Shown here piece after piece: positions 1 through 14,040 of a stretch of 64,000 bases of DNA. This DNA is from Selaginella moellendorffii. Lineage: Eukaryota; Streptophyta; Lycopodiopsida; Selaginellales; Selaginellaceae. The position numbers and the translations under genes were made by a program. Below the pieces are notes generated by a model. It searched no databases and had not been told where the DNA came from. It was given only the letters and a program-made list of their open reading frames with translations. Positions within the stretch are counted from its first letter, which is position 1; each line of letters opens with the position of its first letter. Where the stretch lies: the NCBI RefSeq assembly GCF_000143415.4, contig NW_003314261.1:4504691-4568690 (forward strand), read 5' to 3'.

Positions 1-1440
1 AAGCTTCGAGAGAATAAGTTCTGGGAAGATCCCTTGCGGGGGCAGTGCTTTCAGTGCTTGGTCTACTGGAAGATAGCAGACCTGACACTGCCCAAACCAA
101 CAGGGACTTTGGAATCTGAGGCAGGGATGGCCTTGGGGAAGCGGTGGATCCATGAAACTCGTGGGCGGGAGTAATCGAATAACTGGATGACTGCTAGAAA
201 AGGCTATCATGCGTTTTATGACATCTCCATCGTTTATCAAACTCCATGACACCCACAATACAACCATCAAATTACAAATAACAAGAACAATAAAAGGTTT
301 CCCCATTACTTTACCTATTTTCCAAATCATGTATTAAAGGTTGCACAATGAAGATTTTCCAGCTTACAAGTGGCACACATAAAATAGTTTGCCATATGTA
401 ACTTGTTTATAATAATTTGCTAGGCATTGTTGCACGCAATGGTTTTATGGAGTGCAATTTGTAAGTAAAAGATGCATACATTTGCCTTCCAAATAGAATA
501 TTCTTAATGCTTTTCCAAAATCTACTACGGCCATGATGCCATGCCCATCCCATGGGACAATGGGCCATCTCGGCGTTTAATAGACCCATCCCATGGAGCA
601 TAAAACCATCCACCAAAGCTGAATCTGCTAACTTCGATTTAAACTTGGACTTTGAGTGGGTTGTGTTATATAGTAGTGACTCAGCTCTTTGGAAGGCTGG
701 TTTGCATGGGATTAGAGTATTTGTAGTCATTAACAAGAGCAGAAGACCTATTGCTACTACACAGCAAGCAAAGGCTCATATCATATGAGTTCTCACATTC
801 CCACCCATAAAAAGGCTGAGGCAAAGAGTTAGTAGTTGGGACAAGGTTGGGAACTTCAGATATGATGTTGAAGTAATTACTCTTCCTTCTAATGTTGATG
901 TTCTAGTGATGCATATCAATACAATGCAAACTCATCAAGTTCATGAAATTAGACTGTAGTAACCATGTCTCTTACTTCTTGTCCTTGCTGCAATACTAAC
1001 CACAGATGAGCTAGTTTGTGATCCCCCAACTGCTTGATCCTCTATAGCTCTAGGTTGACAGACTTATTTGGGATGATCTATAAATTGGTTGCCACTATGC
1101 TGAATTTGCCTGTCAGCTGCTGTGTGGTCTTCTTCTCAGATTGAACAGACTCTTGGTCTTGCTGTTCTCAGCTCCCATTGTCAGGAATTGGAGTTCCAAC
1201 ATTTGGATCTGCTTCTCTAGCTCGCTTAAATGCGTGAGGATGCAAGTACACCCAGAGCACTCCCATCGCCAGGCCGAATTGTCATTGTAAGATGAAGAGT
1301 GGAAGAGGCCACCTTCCTTCCCTAACACCATAATCTCATGTCAAATTTCTGCTACACAACTACTTCAGGGCTCAAATGCAATCTATCACAGCATGCTCAT
1401 GAATACTCTCACATAAAAACCATATAGTTTGAATAAAATA
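1..1440. other. AT-rich intergenic DNA, no gene seen
   Basis: Short open frames occur on both strands around 407-788 and 1113-1331, but they overlap each other, match no family I know and show no exon structure. I read the stretch as noncoding flank of the repeat block that follows. Confidence 0.6.
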
Positions 1441-1479
1441 AAACTAGGTGAATATGGTTTAACCATACATGTATTTTAC

Positions 1480-2110
1480 ATATATGAGATCCGACTGATT
1501 TTCTTAAAGCATAGTTATGAAACTAGTTATAAATATATTTAATATATGATTTTAAAAATCAATCTAGTGGATAAAATATTATTATCTCAAGAAATATTCT
1601 AAAAATATAAATTGATGTGTGTTTTAATGTAGTTAATATATGATTCTCTCAATAATTATTCTGAAAATGAAATATAATTTTTTTTAATATAGATAATATT
1701 GTGGTGTATCATATGTAAACAAACTAGAATAAAATATGGTTTTAAATATAGATAACATATAATTCTTAAGCATTACTCTAGGATTAGAATATAATATAGT
1801 GTTCAATATAGATATTGTTGTGCTGTATTATTTGTAATACAAACTGGAAGACAATATAGATTTTAGTGTATGGAAAATGGTTCTTTCAAGATTAATCTGA
1901 CATTAAAAAATAATATAGTTTTCAATCTAGATAGGGTTATGGTGTAATAAATTTAATACAGAACTAGAATATAATATCATTTTTAATGTTGATGATATTT
2001 AGTTCTTTCAATAATTTTTATAAAATTAAAAAACAATATACTTTTTGATGTAGATGAGATATAATTCTCTTAAGAACTATTAAATCATGAAATAAAATAA
2101 ATTTTTTTAA
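1480..2110. repeat. AT-rich tandem array, ~120-bp period (60-bp sub-period)
   Basis: A block resembling TTCTCTCAAGAATTATTCT recurs near 1583, 1643, 1762, 1880, 2002 and 2062, so spacings are about 60 or 120 bp. Between these blocks, other phrases also recur in register: GAATATAATAT, TTTAATATAGAT and GTGTATTAT with ACAAACTAGAA. The copies are diverged but stay in order, as in a decayed dimeric satellite. No coding potential is visible. Confidence 0.65.
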
Positions 2111-4929
2111 TAATTGCCTTGACATAGTAGATAGCAGCTAGCACATTTTAAAATTGAACACAAAAAATAATCTTGAAATTGAACAGAAAAATAAATTTAA
2201 ACAGGGAGACAACAAAGAAGACAAAGCTAGTAATGAGGAGCTTTATATATGGTGCTCACTCCACCCATGCTGCTTTTGGTGCAATAGGCTATTTTTTTAG
2301 AAATTAAATATATTATTTAATTTATTCCCAAAAATGTAGCTCAACCATAGAAAAACCTTTGATGCTATAGTTTCAAGCTATAATAAAAATTATTTCTACT
2401 TGTTTAATCGTTTTGATGCTACTATACAATAAAAAACAATGTCTTCACTTTTTATTACAGTGATAAGAAAAGGTGGATCCAACTTAAAGTCTTAAGATAC
2501 TTTGTTATGTCATTTCATACCATAGAGAAACCTTGATTTAGTCTTCTTTCCTCAAACTTTTGTAAGGTCTATTTTAGTAGGCTAGTACAATAGTGAATAG
2601 GTGTTTGCTTTGACCCAACATTATGGTCCTAAATCTTTGAACTATTGACAACACCCTCATTGATCCTTGAGCAAAGAATTCAAGCAAAGAATGTGGAGCT
2701 AAAAGAAAGAAGTCCTCACAGCACTTCACTGCTTGACAAAGCTCTATATTTCTTTGTAGCATTGGCAATAACACCATAGTGTGTGATAGATAGCTTCTCA
2801 GCTACTTCCTTCTCTATGGGCAACCTCTTGAGTTGTTTCAAATTTCACAAATCTCATCAACTTGATTGATTAGTTTATCATCAAATCATCCAAATAAGAA
2901 AGTTCTTGATGATTAAGATTTGCTGCTGATTGCTTTGTTCTAAAGCAGAGTGGTTTTCGTATTTATTAATTTGATCTGATGACTTAAATGTCAATATTTC
3001 TTAGTTTGATATTTTCTTAATAAAAATATTTAAAGTTCCTAAATAAATAAAAATTTCTTATATTAAAAAGAAAATACTATGAACAGTACTATGAGAATTC
3101 TATCAAAACTCTTATCACTTTTTTCTCCTTGTGAATGGCCTTTTCTTTCTCTCTTGTCTTCCTATACTAGAAGTGATTAATTTTGTTAATAAATAACTTT
3201 CTTTAGTTTATAGTTTAGTATAAAAATTTCTTAATTTTTAATTATATTTATAAGTGATTAAAAATATTTTTAGATTATAAAATAAGATGATTTGATAAGC
3301 ATGAATGACATATCTGTGTTTGTTGAAATTCTATTTCATTGCATATGCTTTCACATATGCTATCTTTAGCTAGTCTGAAATTTAGCATTTATAAGTGAAA
3401 ATAAATAAATTTTTATTTTTTAATTACCTTAAATTAACTTCAAATGCTAAAATTGCATTAGTTTCCATGTAATATTTAGCAACGTTTAAAGAGTTTATAC
3501 TTTGACTTGAATTGATAGTAGCTCTCTTACATAACATACATATAACTTTGTTCTTTGTTGTATCACAACCATTACAAAGTATAGTAGTTGCTTCAGTAGA
3601 ATTTTTTAAAGTGACCAAGCCTATATATATATAAATAAAAAGAAAAATATTAGTTATTACATTATTAAATATTTATATACCTTCAGATGTATGATCTAAT
3701 AGAAAAAGGAAAACAAGATCTTGTAAAATTAAAAAAAGAAGAAACATCAAAACACAAATAAAACTTGAGTAATCCATATACTTTTTGTAAACAGAATAAC
3801 TTAAATATTAAACAAGTTTCCTATTCCTTATCTGTTTATTTATAATAATGATACTAACACTAACACTTGGAATATTTACATAGAACATTGCAACTATCAA
3901 AACTATAATCTAGTTAGTAATAGTAATTTTTATTTTTAGTACAATTTTAAAAATTAAAATAAGACTAATAAATGGAAAGAAATTTAGGGTTTTGACTGGT
4001 GGTGTAGACACTATTAAGAGTTGCATGTTCTTTGCAATTGCAATTGCAATTGTGAGGCCTACATCATTGTAAATCAGCTTGTGTTCTTTAATGATTTCCT
4101 TTTGGTAACAACTGATTTTAACCATGCCAAAAAGGTCTTGAGTACATGGTTTCAATTATAAGTATCATGGGACATACATTTCACCTCTTAAGTTATATAT
4201 CTCATGGTTCATAATCAAATAATTTGCTATACTTAACACTAACACTTGGTTGCCGTAATTGTTATAAATTTATAATAACTAAGAAGAAATCTCAATTCCA
4301 CATTGAGTAGTTGAGTATCATATTAAAAATATTTAAAAATATTTAACCTCCAAACTTTTGTGTACTAATAGTGATTTATTGTTGTTAAAACATCTCTAAT
4401 ATACAAGTACTCTCTGGCATGTTTTCAATATAGACATCTTTAGGTGGCTCAAAATAGAGATAAATTAAACTAGAGTCCTAATGCTTAAATGGTCATAAAA
4501 ATATATTAGCAATATGTTCCTATTAGTAGTATTTGTGAATGTTGATATAAGCCTTTGAACTAAAATATTGTGGTTGTATTGCATTTATATCTTCTTTTAA
4601 ACTATTTGGAAAAATAGTAATTTCTAGCCTTGTATAAGTTTCAAGGATCCATGTAAACATGTAAATATCATCCCATAATCACATGCTTTATAACCATTCT
4701 AACTAATTCACTTCAGTAATAAGTAACACTAATTTCAAAATGAAGCACAAATACATTATAGCACCATAATATTCCCAATTACATTGTAATTCTTGATTTT
4801 GTGTGTGTCATTAGCATTAAATAAGTACTCCATACTCAGCAATAAATTTCAATGTAAGACTGTGTGTACTCTTTGGAATCCTGCTAGAAGCACAATATCT
4901 TACAGTTTAGTAGTTGTTGTTCATCACTC
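2111..4929. other. AT-rich noncoding DNA
   Basis: Only short, unsupported frames occur here (for example 2574-2777 and 3910-4155, both minus). Poly-A/T tracts and short (AT)n runs dominate. Nothing recognisable as a gene, tRNA or intact element was found. Confidence 0.6.
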
Positions 4930-4991
4930 TTAGATGAGGCAAATAAAGATTAAAAAGAAATTAGATGAGGCAAATAAAGATTAAAAAGAAA
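4930..4991. repeat. Perfect 31-bp tandem duplication
   Basis: A 31-bp unit beginning TTAGATGAGGC and ending in an A-rich tail is present twice, back to back, at 4930 and 4961. The copies look identical, suggesting a recent slippage event in otherwise old sequence. Confidence 0.85.
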
Positions 4992-5507
4992 AAAAAACTT
5001 TCACTTAGAACTTTAAAACATTTTAGTGTTCATTTCTCCATTTAAAGAAATAGTTCCCCTCTAGGATAAAAACCTATCATTAAGCAAATAATAGTTGCAG
5101 TCTGCAAGGAAAAAGTCAATTTAGGAAGCAAGACAGTCTAAAAGAGGAACATTTACCTTGTCAACTATGATGACAATGTTTTGCAACCTTTGATTGTAAA
5201 CACCCTTGCCCTATAGATAATAGATGTGAGTTACAAACTTCTAAAGGTTTGCATCAGGAAGCCCTCAAACAACTTCATCAACATTGGCAATGGTGATTTG
5301 AACCTTAGAAAGTAAATTACTGTTAAAATTGCACAATAAAAACTATGTTGGTGAAACATTAACCACTTTAGCACCTTCTTGTTCCATTCTCTCTAAGCAT
5401 CTCTAACAAATGGGTTAAATGCACTCACTCCTATCAAGTTGCATCCCTATAAATTATTGCAAAATAGTTTTGGACAGATGAATCAAGTTTCTAAGAACTC
5501 ACTCTAA

Positions 5508-6310
5508 TCATGGTTTTTCTTCAACATTGTCTGTCAAAAACACTTCACAAGTGCGACAGAGGAGACAACAAAGAAGGCCTTGATGAAGACCTTGATGAAG
5601 ACAATGTAATTGTTGGAAAGCATTATCACAATTGTTAATATGTCCAAATGTATATTTAAAGATGTCTGGGAAAATGCTCCAATCTTCATGAGTGGCTACC
5701 ATCAAACCATTGTACCATTGTAGTGCCATCCCTTGACAACATATAGGAAATTCACACAAACACCAAACATCATCTCAAGAATGATATGTGGCAATTACCA
5801 TAAAGTGATCAAACTAATAATACACATCATCCCCAAAACTCTTATGGAAGAATTGCGCCTAAAGATTGGCATCAAGAGCCATATGCCACGAATGCCACTA
5901 TTAATTGCGTTTGATTGTTCAATTGTAACTATATAGAATTGAGCAATTATACTAATTATTACTCCAAATTTAAAGGAGGGAGGTTGTTACTCTGCCATGA
6001 AGATGAATAAAAAGGAAAAAGCAAAAGAGAAAAAATTGAAAAAACTATAAGGAAAAGGAGATTTAGATGATGCAAAAGCTAGATCTAAATTAAAATTCTA
6101 AATCCAAACACTCCTTAGGATAATTAAAGTTGTTTATCACCTCCACCAATGTGAGTGCATAAAATATGGAAATTTTATAAAAAATATGCATATCAATTAG
6201 CCTAAAAACCCTAGTTTGTATATAGAAGTGAGTAGTTTGGATTAAAATCAATCCAAAATCTCACTATACTAATATTAGTATATGACATTGTTGTTGTACA
6301 CTTGGACCTC
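5508..6310. mobile_element. Decayed LTR-retrotransposon fragment (copy A)
   Basis: A minus-strand open frame at 5508-5759 contains GMALQWYNGL, then W-x2-F and a following FK-x2-FG. This spacing is typical of the conserved core of plant retrotransposon Gag. The frame is short and has no pol. A purine tract at about 5973-5985 precedes a segment (5987-6310) that recurs at 37,311-37,640 and, in part, at 29,590-29,830. That segment is probably an LTR or terminal part. The relative orientation of the gag-like and LTR-like parts is not settled, so this may be a rearranged relic. Confidence 0.5.
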
Positions 6311-7434
6311 ATAGAGATAAATATCACAAGATATACCTAAATATTCTAGGACTAAAGCAAGCAACAATGTTCAGCCTTAATTTACATAGATATTCAATTT
6401 ATAATTTGGCAACAACATTTTTTTGCTTTGAAACTCAATCAGTTATATTATAAAAAAAATCCAACATCCTAAAGCAAAATCACCATGAAAACTAATATAT
6501 ACTAAGGATATATTGCCATATAAGAATACTATCTTAATGAGATTTATTTGGGATGTTATATCTCTAAAGAATAGAAAGTCCTTTAAAGGTTTGAAATGCA
6601 ACTTATGCTACTAGCTTATTAGGATCAATGTATATAAGCACTCTTCCTTCAACCACATCTTGGTAATTGTATTGTCCAAAAATAGCATATTCCTTATTAG
6701 TTTCAATCTTTCAAGAAATTATCTTGATTGTTCAAGGTTGTTAATGATGTATAAGTAATGTTTTCTTATAAGTTGTAAGCTATATCTAAAATTATCGACT
6801 CAAACTTTTCTGAAGTTTGGTGGAGCTTACTAATATGATGACAAGTGTAATATCACTGAACAAAATCTCATTTGTTGAACTAGAGTGAATTGAAATAATA
6901 CATAATTTATCATCTATAACCCTTTTCCAAGTAGTCATCCCAACATTTCATTCCAAGTTATTAAAATTTCTCAGTCATTGCTTCAAAGGCAAATTATGTG
7001 TTAACAAGTTACCTAGATTAGGCATACCCAACAATGATTATAAAAAAGCACAATGCTTGGATATTATTTTAAAAATCTTTTGGATCATTGCAGCATATAC
7101 AACTATGATCCATACTCTACAATACTAAGTTCCATTTGGGCATGCAATCAAATAAATTACATTCATAAACAAATCTACTAAATAGCTATTTTGTGCAAAA
7201 CTATAGACCATAATGTTATAAGCTATTGGAGCATTACATTTACCTTGGTAATATAAAGGTAACAAAACCCACCATAACACCTTGTTTCTTCATCATAGTC
7301 AATCAAAGAGTGCTATTACTTGATCTAATTGCCTTAATTGAGCACACCATATCCTACTTCAACATTCATGCTTTATAGTAAATATAGTTATAAGTAATTA
7401 ATTACAAAAAATATTAAAGAAGTCTTATGAATGT
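6311..7434. other. AT-rich noncoding DNA
   Basis: No frame above background length and no recognisable element ends. It probably consists of older transposon debris. Confidence 0.5.
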
Positions 7435-8260
7435 TAAAAGTGTGGGATATAATATACATGGTTTTCACCCTTTACCTTATAGTGATTTACAAAATCGGAG
7501 CAAAATCTTAAACTTTGGACACATGGGCTAAAAGTAGTAGAGTGGAACCTAAGTTTCAAGTGGCCACTAAATGAAAGTACAAAGCCAAATTCCCAAATAT
7601 ATAACTAAGGAATGTAAGAAAAAGCTAAACTCCCAAACATATAACTAAGGAATGTAAGAAACTGGAGCATAAAACAATTTCTGAGTGTATATCCTAAGGA
7701 GCAAAGGGACAACAGTATAAAGTGACTTATGAGCATATAGCTCAAGGAGTGAAAGGACAATAGCACAAAGCGACATTGGAGTAATCCTAAAGCTTTCAAC
7801 ATTCTAATGCAAGGACTAATATGCAAAATAGAGCCAAATAGAGTTTGGTACTATTTTAACATATTAGTGAGGATATAAATACTCCACAAGCTAGCATGGT
7901 AGGGTATAGAGTTTGAGCCTAGACCCAAGTTGGACATAGAACAAAAATAAACACGCAAATAAGGAGCTAAATTATGCCTAAGGTTGGTAAACTATACTCA
8001 ACCTACCTACTATCCCTATCCTTATTATACATTTGGAACCCTTCATAATTTTTATCTTATGTTTATTTGGCATAAGTACATATATGATGACTAGTTTCTT
8101 AACTAGCTTGAGCAAAAAATAATAAAAGGAACCAATGGTACCGGCCTTCTACCATTATGACAATAAGGAAAGAGTATTCGAAAGAACTCGCTGACAAATA
8201 ACTTTTGATACCCACAATCACATTTGTGATAAAAGATTTAAAAAAGTTCTAAACTTTCAT
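7435..8260. repeat. Left copy of long direct repeat (LTR-like)
   Basis: This segment matches 11,310-12,295 in the same orientation over its whole length. Shared ordered phrases include CCTTTACCTTAT, AGTAGAGTGGAA, AACTAAGGA, GAGCTTGAG-like and CCTACTATCCCTA-like blocks, then GGAACCAA and a C-T-A-rich stretch. Inside it a ~45-bp unit ending AACTAAGGAATGTAAGAAA is tandemly duplicated (about 7577-7662). The two copies flank ~3 kb of DNA, as LTRs would, but they are strongly diverged, so the insertion is old. Confidence 0.55.
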
Positions 8261-11200
8261 ATGTCATATATGGCTTTTAAGGGCAATTGAGGTAACCCTA
8301 TCCTTAATTTTAGAAATAAGAGAGTAGTTGTACATGTGATTTTTTTTATTAGATTTAGCAGAAAATGAATTAGTGTGATAGCTAAAAGGTAACTTTAAGA
8401 GGACAAGTGTGACAACCAGATGGTAAGCTTTAAAGCATCAAGTAATTAGCTTAAATATGGGCTACCTTAAAGGTCTATTTACAAGCTATTAATCAAGTAA
8501 AAGCTAGACAATTTATATATGTATTTTATGGTGAATTTCTAGGAAAATTTGGTATCTTTAACATTATTTTCAATCTAGAATTTTCATATTATTTTAGAGG
8601 GGATTCTTTAGTGATTTAAAATCTTCAAAACATTCAAGCTAATATTTTCCATATAGGAAACTAAAAACATAGACCTAAAACCTCTCCAAGTAGCTCTTAT
8701 GTAATAATCATTCTTTTAACAAGGTATTTACACCCTTATAGGACTTTAAATCCATAAGATTTATCTACTATGAGTTTTTCAAGTTTAAATTTATGGTTTT
8801 TAAGAGTTTATTCTTTCTTTTACACTATAATTAGTTTTGGTTTTTACCTCTATAGCTACTTCTTAGCAATAGGGAATCTTGTCAAAAGTTGCTTTGACAC
8901 CTCAAACTTTTGAGCTTTCAAATTTAGGGTGGTGAAAGCAATTTTAATGATTTCAAAAGGAAGATTGAAGTTATTAAAAGGAAAATATAGACACTAGAGG
9001 AGATTATCACTTTTAATTACATGAAGCACTTGGACAATATAAAGTATAAAGAGAGTGGATCTATAAAAAATGTCTAAAGAGGAAAGAAAATAAGTGGATG
9101 GGAATTCAATAATATTACTATAAATAAGTGTTATCACAAATATCTTTAATGCAAGAAGAAATGGAAGGTTATAAGAAGGAAGTGAGAGTTTGATATTCTA
9201 AATGGACAATCAAGCTATTAAGAATATATCATATGATGAACACATCACTCATGACTTCTCAACAATGACATAGATTACCACATTCTATAGAGTAAGATTG
9301 TAGATTTAGAATGTACCATTTGTATTTGTTAAATGATTTATAAATATCTATTATGCATGAAATTTTTTCTCAAAGTCAAGAATTGAGGTTAGTTTTGAAG
9401 AGAGTAGAAGATAACACTTTAGAAACTAGCTTGAAGAGGTGAAGAGTGTTAAAAAATGCTAAAGAGATAATAAAAATGATGGAGAAAATCCAAAAAGCCA
9501 AAAAAAAAAAAAAACCTATAAAGAAAGCTTTGACAAGTGATTTACAGTAAAAGAATAGATGGTGATTACTTTGAGTTATGAATCATAGTGGAAAACAAAT
9601 GCTTGAGTAATAGTGTAAGATATAAGAGAGCAATATAAATATTAAATTGATTTGGTTGAGATGTAAATTAAGAATATAATATATTTAGTTTCTTTATTTA
9701 TGCAAAATCAAATCATCTTTCAACAAATCCCAGGAAAAATTGAATATAATCATTAAAACTTTAAAGTAATTTTTTTAACAACTTGGTTTTATAAGTGTAG
9801 AATAAACACTACTAATGCAAACTCCATTCCTTGATCTCCAATAAATTTATTCTGCCATGATTTTAATTTTCCTAGCTAAAAATCCACTAAAAGTATTATT
9901 GTATTACCAAAAAGTTTGAGAGAAAAAGCAACATTAAAACTACTCAAAGCCATGGAAAATAGTAGCCTTTTCTATTATTGGATAGTGTATTCAAAAATAA
10001 GTTTATATATCATCAATATTTATGATTGTCAAAGAATGTTGGAGATCACTATAAATTTGTTGTTTCCTAACTTGCCATCTACACTTAGATCAAGTTATTA
10101 GAGCCTTAATCTGGGTAACAATATAAAAGAATCACTTATTGAATTGAAAAATATATTTAAATCATTTTTCAATATGTAATGTGATTCCCTTTAGCTAACT
10201 AATAGAGTTAGACTTGAGACTTCTGTCATACCAAATGTAAGCTCATGAGTTTGGATATCCTAGAAAGTCACCCAACCCAATACTGTTCAAACCCAAGTAC
10301 ATGTAACCCTAAATATCCCAATGTCGTTAATTGATTGGAAAAGGGGTACACTTTTATTCATATGCTTTTTCCTTTTATATTTGAACCTTTATGAATCATC
10401 TCGAGTCATTCTCTTTGGTTATTTATAATTATCTAAAATAAATTGTTTTCTAGTTTGCTTTAGAGGGAGATATAAGAAATATACCTAAAATATATGGTAC
10501 TTACTTATAATTTTCTTCTTTTAATTCATTTTTAATCAAGGTTTTATATTAATATTATAATTATTATGTGTAAATTTCAAGGAGGATTGTCACATGAATT
10601 TGATTTATCAAGAGTTTATCCTTGCATGAACTTAGAAACACATGTTCTAGGTTTATGAGTAACTTTAAAGTTTTATATTTCTTAAATGTGATGGCTAAGG
10701 TGGAGTTTAATTGCATGCCCTACTTAAATTGTATCACCAATAATTGTATTTAAATTTTAGCTTGAATTTTATCACCAACAATTGTATTTAAACTTAAATT
10801 TAAATTTTAGCTTTATTTTCTAGTTCCTTGTCTGATGGTCCTTAGAGAGCACTCTTCACACACACAACTTTTATGCAAAGAATCAAAGAAATATTAATAG
10901 AAACTTTATAATAGTTTTGGCCACTATAACATAATTTAGTGCTTTTGCCACAAATGCATCTGCATCTATAAGCACTATATAAAACTTTATTCCTTTATAT
11001 AATGGATGTAATTTTTTGAAACTCCATCATCACAATATATATTGTGAGAGATTGCCTTGCAAAAATTATTATATTCCATAAGTTATATTGTTGTCTTTGA
11101 GTTAGTTAAAAGTTTTACTTTTTCCAAGAGTGTTCCAACACCTTCTATGCAAGCCAACATGAACCAATTTGAGAATTAATTGAAAATATTTTAAATACTA

Positions 11201-11309
11201 CTTTTATAGAGGATATCCTTTTATATTTTAAGTTTACTATTAAATTAAAATAAAGTTTAGAGTAATCAGATTAAATCTTTCCATACTCTTTGTTAAAATT
11301 CCAACTCAA
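8261..11309. mobile_element. Interior of putative non-autonomous LTR element
   Basis: About 3 kb of AT-rich sequence lies between the two long direct repeats. Its largest frame is 61 codons (9916-10101, plus), and no gag, protease, RT, RNase H or integrase motif is visible. That fits a large non-autonomous LTR derivative or a thoroughly decayed element. Primer-binding and polypurine sites were not identified with confidence. Confidence 0.4.
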
Positions 11310-12295
11310 ATTGTAACACATATGATTTTTATCCTTTACCTTATGGTGATTAATATAAGATAACCATGGAGTGGAACCTACCTTTGGAAACATTGGCCAA
11401 AGGTAGTAGAGTGGAATTTAATCTTTAAAGCTTTGGGCCACTGAATAAAGGGATAGAGCTAAATTCTTAAGCTACAACTAAGGAGTGAAGAAATTGAAGC
11501 ACAAGATAACTCTAAGACAATGAAAAATTGGAGCACAAGACAAACTGGCCAAATGGAGTATAGTGTTATTTTGGCATACCAGTGGTTTAGAGTGATGATA
11601 TGGATACTTCACCAATTAATGTGGTATAGAGCTTGAGTTTAAACCCAAGCTGAATGCAAAACAAAGATACATATGCAAGTAGGAAGTTACATTATGCCTT
11701 AAATTAGTTAGCTATGCCTAACTTACCCATTATCCCTACTATTTATTTGGAATCCCCCCTAAAAGAATGCATGCTTTGGGCTTTCACCCTAGTCCCAAGA
11801 GTTTAGACAATCAGGAAAACTTACTAAATATAAAATGGTGTTAGATTGTGAATCTAGATGTAGAAATAATACTATTATATTCAAGACAATCTTTACAATT
11901 TGTAAATATTCTCAACTAGCGAATTTAGACGTTTTCTATAAATAACTAATAGGGTCGAATAAAACCAACACATGGGACATGATAGCAAGAATGTCTTAGT
12001 GGACACGATAATCATCTTATGAGTATTGAGGGACCAAACTTAATATTGTGGGAGTTTTTGAGCAAAAGAGAACTTAAAGTTAAGCCGAATATACTCTACA
12101 AGAAATATATAAGAATTCCTACTTTATGTTTATTTAACTAAGTACAAATGCTAAACCCAATTTACTAACACTTGAACAATTGAAAAGGGAACCAACAATA
12201 TTGATCTCCTACTATCTTAGCAATAAAGAAAAAATTATTTGAAAGGACTCATTAATAGGTAACTTTCAATACCTATAGTTACATTCAAGATACAG
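11310..12295. repeat. Right copy of long direct repeat (LTR-like)
   Basis: This is the same-orientation partner of 7435-8260. It carries an extra ~150 bp near 11,760-11,990 that has no clear counterpart in the left copy, so one copy has gained or lost sequence. Confidence 0.55.
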
Positions 12296-14040
12296 GCATC
12301 GGCTTCTAAGCTCCTCATCTCATGCACTATACCAAACTCAAACTTGAGCTCTATCTCAGACTTTGGTTCAAGTTCAATATGGATATATAGGATGAAGGCC
12401 CAAAGCACTTATCTTCTTAGGCATTGCTAGTTATGAGTTCTAAAAGGATAATAGGGGATGGAGTGTTGGGTATTTGAGGTTAGATCTTGGGTGCTTAGCT
12501 CCACACCATTGGCATTATATAGGCTTTATCTTGGAATTAGGTACAAGCTTGGATATGGACACATGGGGTGAAAGCCCAAAGCACTTGTTTGCTTGAGGTG
12601 TGGTTGGCCACAAGCTCCACATGAGCATGAGCTTTAACTATATGAGGATAATTTTGTAACTCCTTTATTGTTTTGGAGTCATTATCTTTCCTGTGATCTC
12701 AACTATAGTTGTTTACCATAGTTACATTAGTCAATTTACTAAGTCAAATGCTCATTTGGATCACATCCTCAACTTTCTAAGGAAAACTTTATACTGTTCC
12801 CAAGATCCTAAAGTCGTTTCATTATTAGCCCTTTTTTATTCACTACATTGTCAACATGTTCATTTATGAATTAAGGTGGAGAGTCATGCCCTTTCGACAT
12901 GCTACTTGTTGAGGGCAGGCCCACTTCTGAGACCTTTCAATGCCAAGACAAGTGTTGACATATTTGACCACCAATAAGAGTCAGACTAGGGAACAACTCT
13001 GATACTAAATTATAAGTGACTAATTTTTCCATTCTACTTTAGTCACTTAACCACAACTTTGACCACATGGAGGAGTCTCACTCCCAACCTTCATAAGTAC
13101 TATTCCGGACTAGGGGACTTGTTAGCCCTAAAAATAGCATCTATGCCACTCAACATTTGCATTTGGTCCAAGTGCTCCATATGTCCAATCCCATGATTAA
13201 CACCCAAAGGTACTATCGACATATCAACTTGTTATGCTAAAGCCAAACCTGTTTACCTTTGTCATATTAGTGGTCCAACATCACTTGTATCACAGTCCTG
13301 TCTCTCAAAGACTGGGCCATCCGTCCATGAGTGATCATCCTAGATTCACTCTTTAGCATCCTTAGGATGCCCGTAGATATGGGGAATAACCTTCCCCAAT
13401 ATCCCTTTCTCAGTCCCTACCAAATCCCTTTCTATCCATGGCTATATTCGCCAATATTGCCACTGGGTCAAGGCTCATAAGCCTAACCACTATCCCAAGG
13501 ACCTCTAGGACTTCCTTGTTGTATGACCACATCCTTGGTCACTACAGAAGTGGATTGTTCCTCTTCCTTTCTTTAGTCTAGGACTCTAGGATAACATTTT
13601 AAAACACCAAGACCTTACGCAAGCCTCGTGGGTACTCTTCCCACCATCTGCCTTTGGGTGCTTTAGCCAAGTGGCTAAAGCGAGGTTCCGATGAGCCACG
13701 CTAGGTATCCAAGTAGTTAGTGCCACCCACACTTGAACTGAGAGAATTGACCATTTGATCTCCCGTAAGAGCTAGAGTTGGTTTTTGAACAATTTACCAA
13801 GCTACCCTATTTGTCTGTCCGTATTCACTATAGCCTTGGACTTCCCAGTGGTTATATCATCACCCAACACATGGGTATAGCTTTCCTGGGCTAAATTGGC
13901 ATTTTCTAGCCAAATTAGTTACACTACAGTTCACCCCCCACACTCTCCCTACTATACTTTTAGAACCCCTTGCAGCCCACCCCCACCCCCCCCAATGGGG
14001 GACGATCACTTTAGGCTTTCACCCAACAGCCTATATTAAT
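12296..14040. other. Repeat-derived noncoding DNA, moderately GC
   Basis: Base composition is less AT-rich than upstream, and no long frame exists. On the minus strand, 12,999-13,010 reads TTAGTATCAGAG, close to the plant initiator-tRNA primer-binding site (TGGTATCAGAGC). It may mark the 5' end of a minus-strand retroelement whose LTR would lie at higher coordinates. A C-rich run with an inverted G run sits at about 13,977-14,001. Confidence 0.35.
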
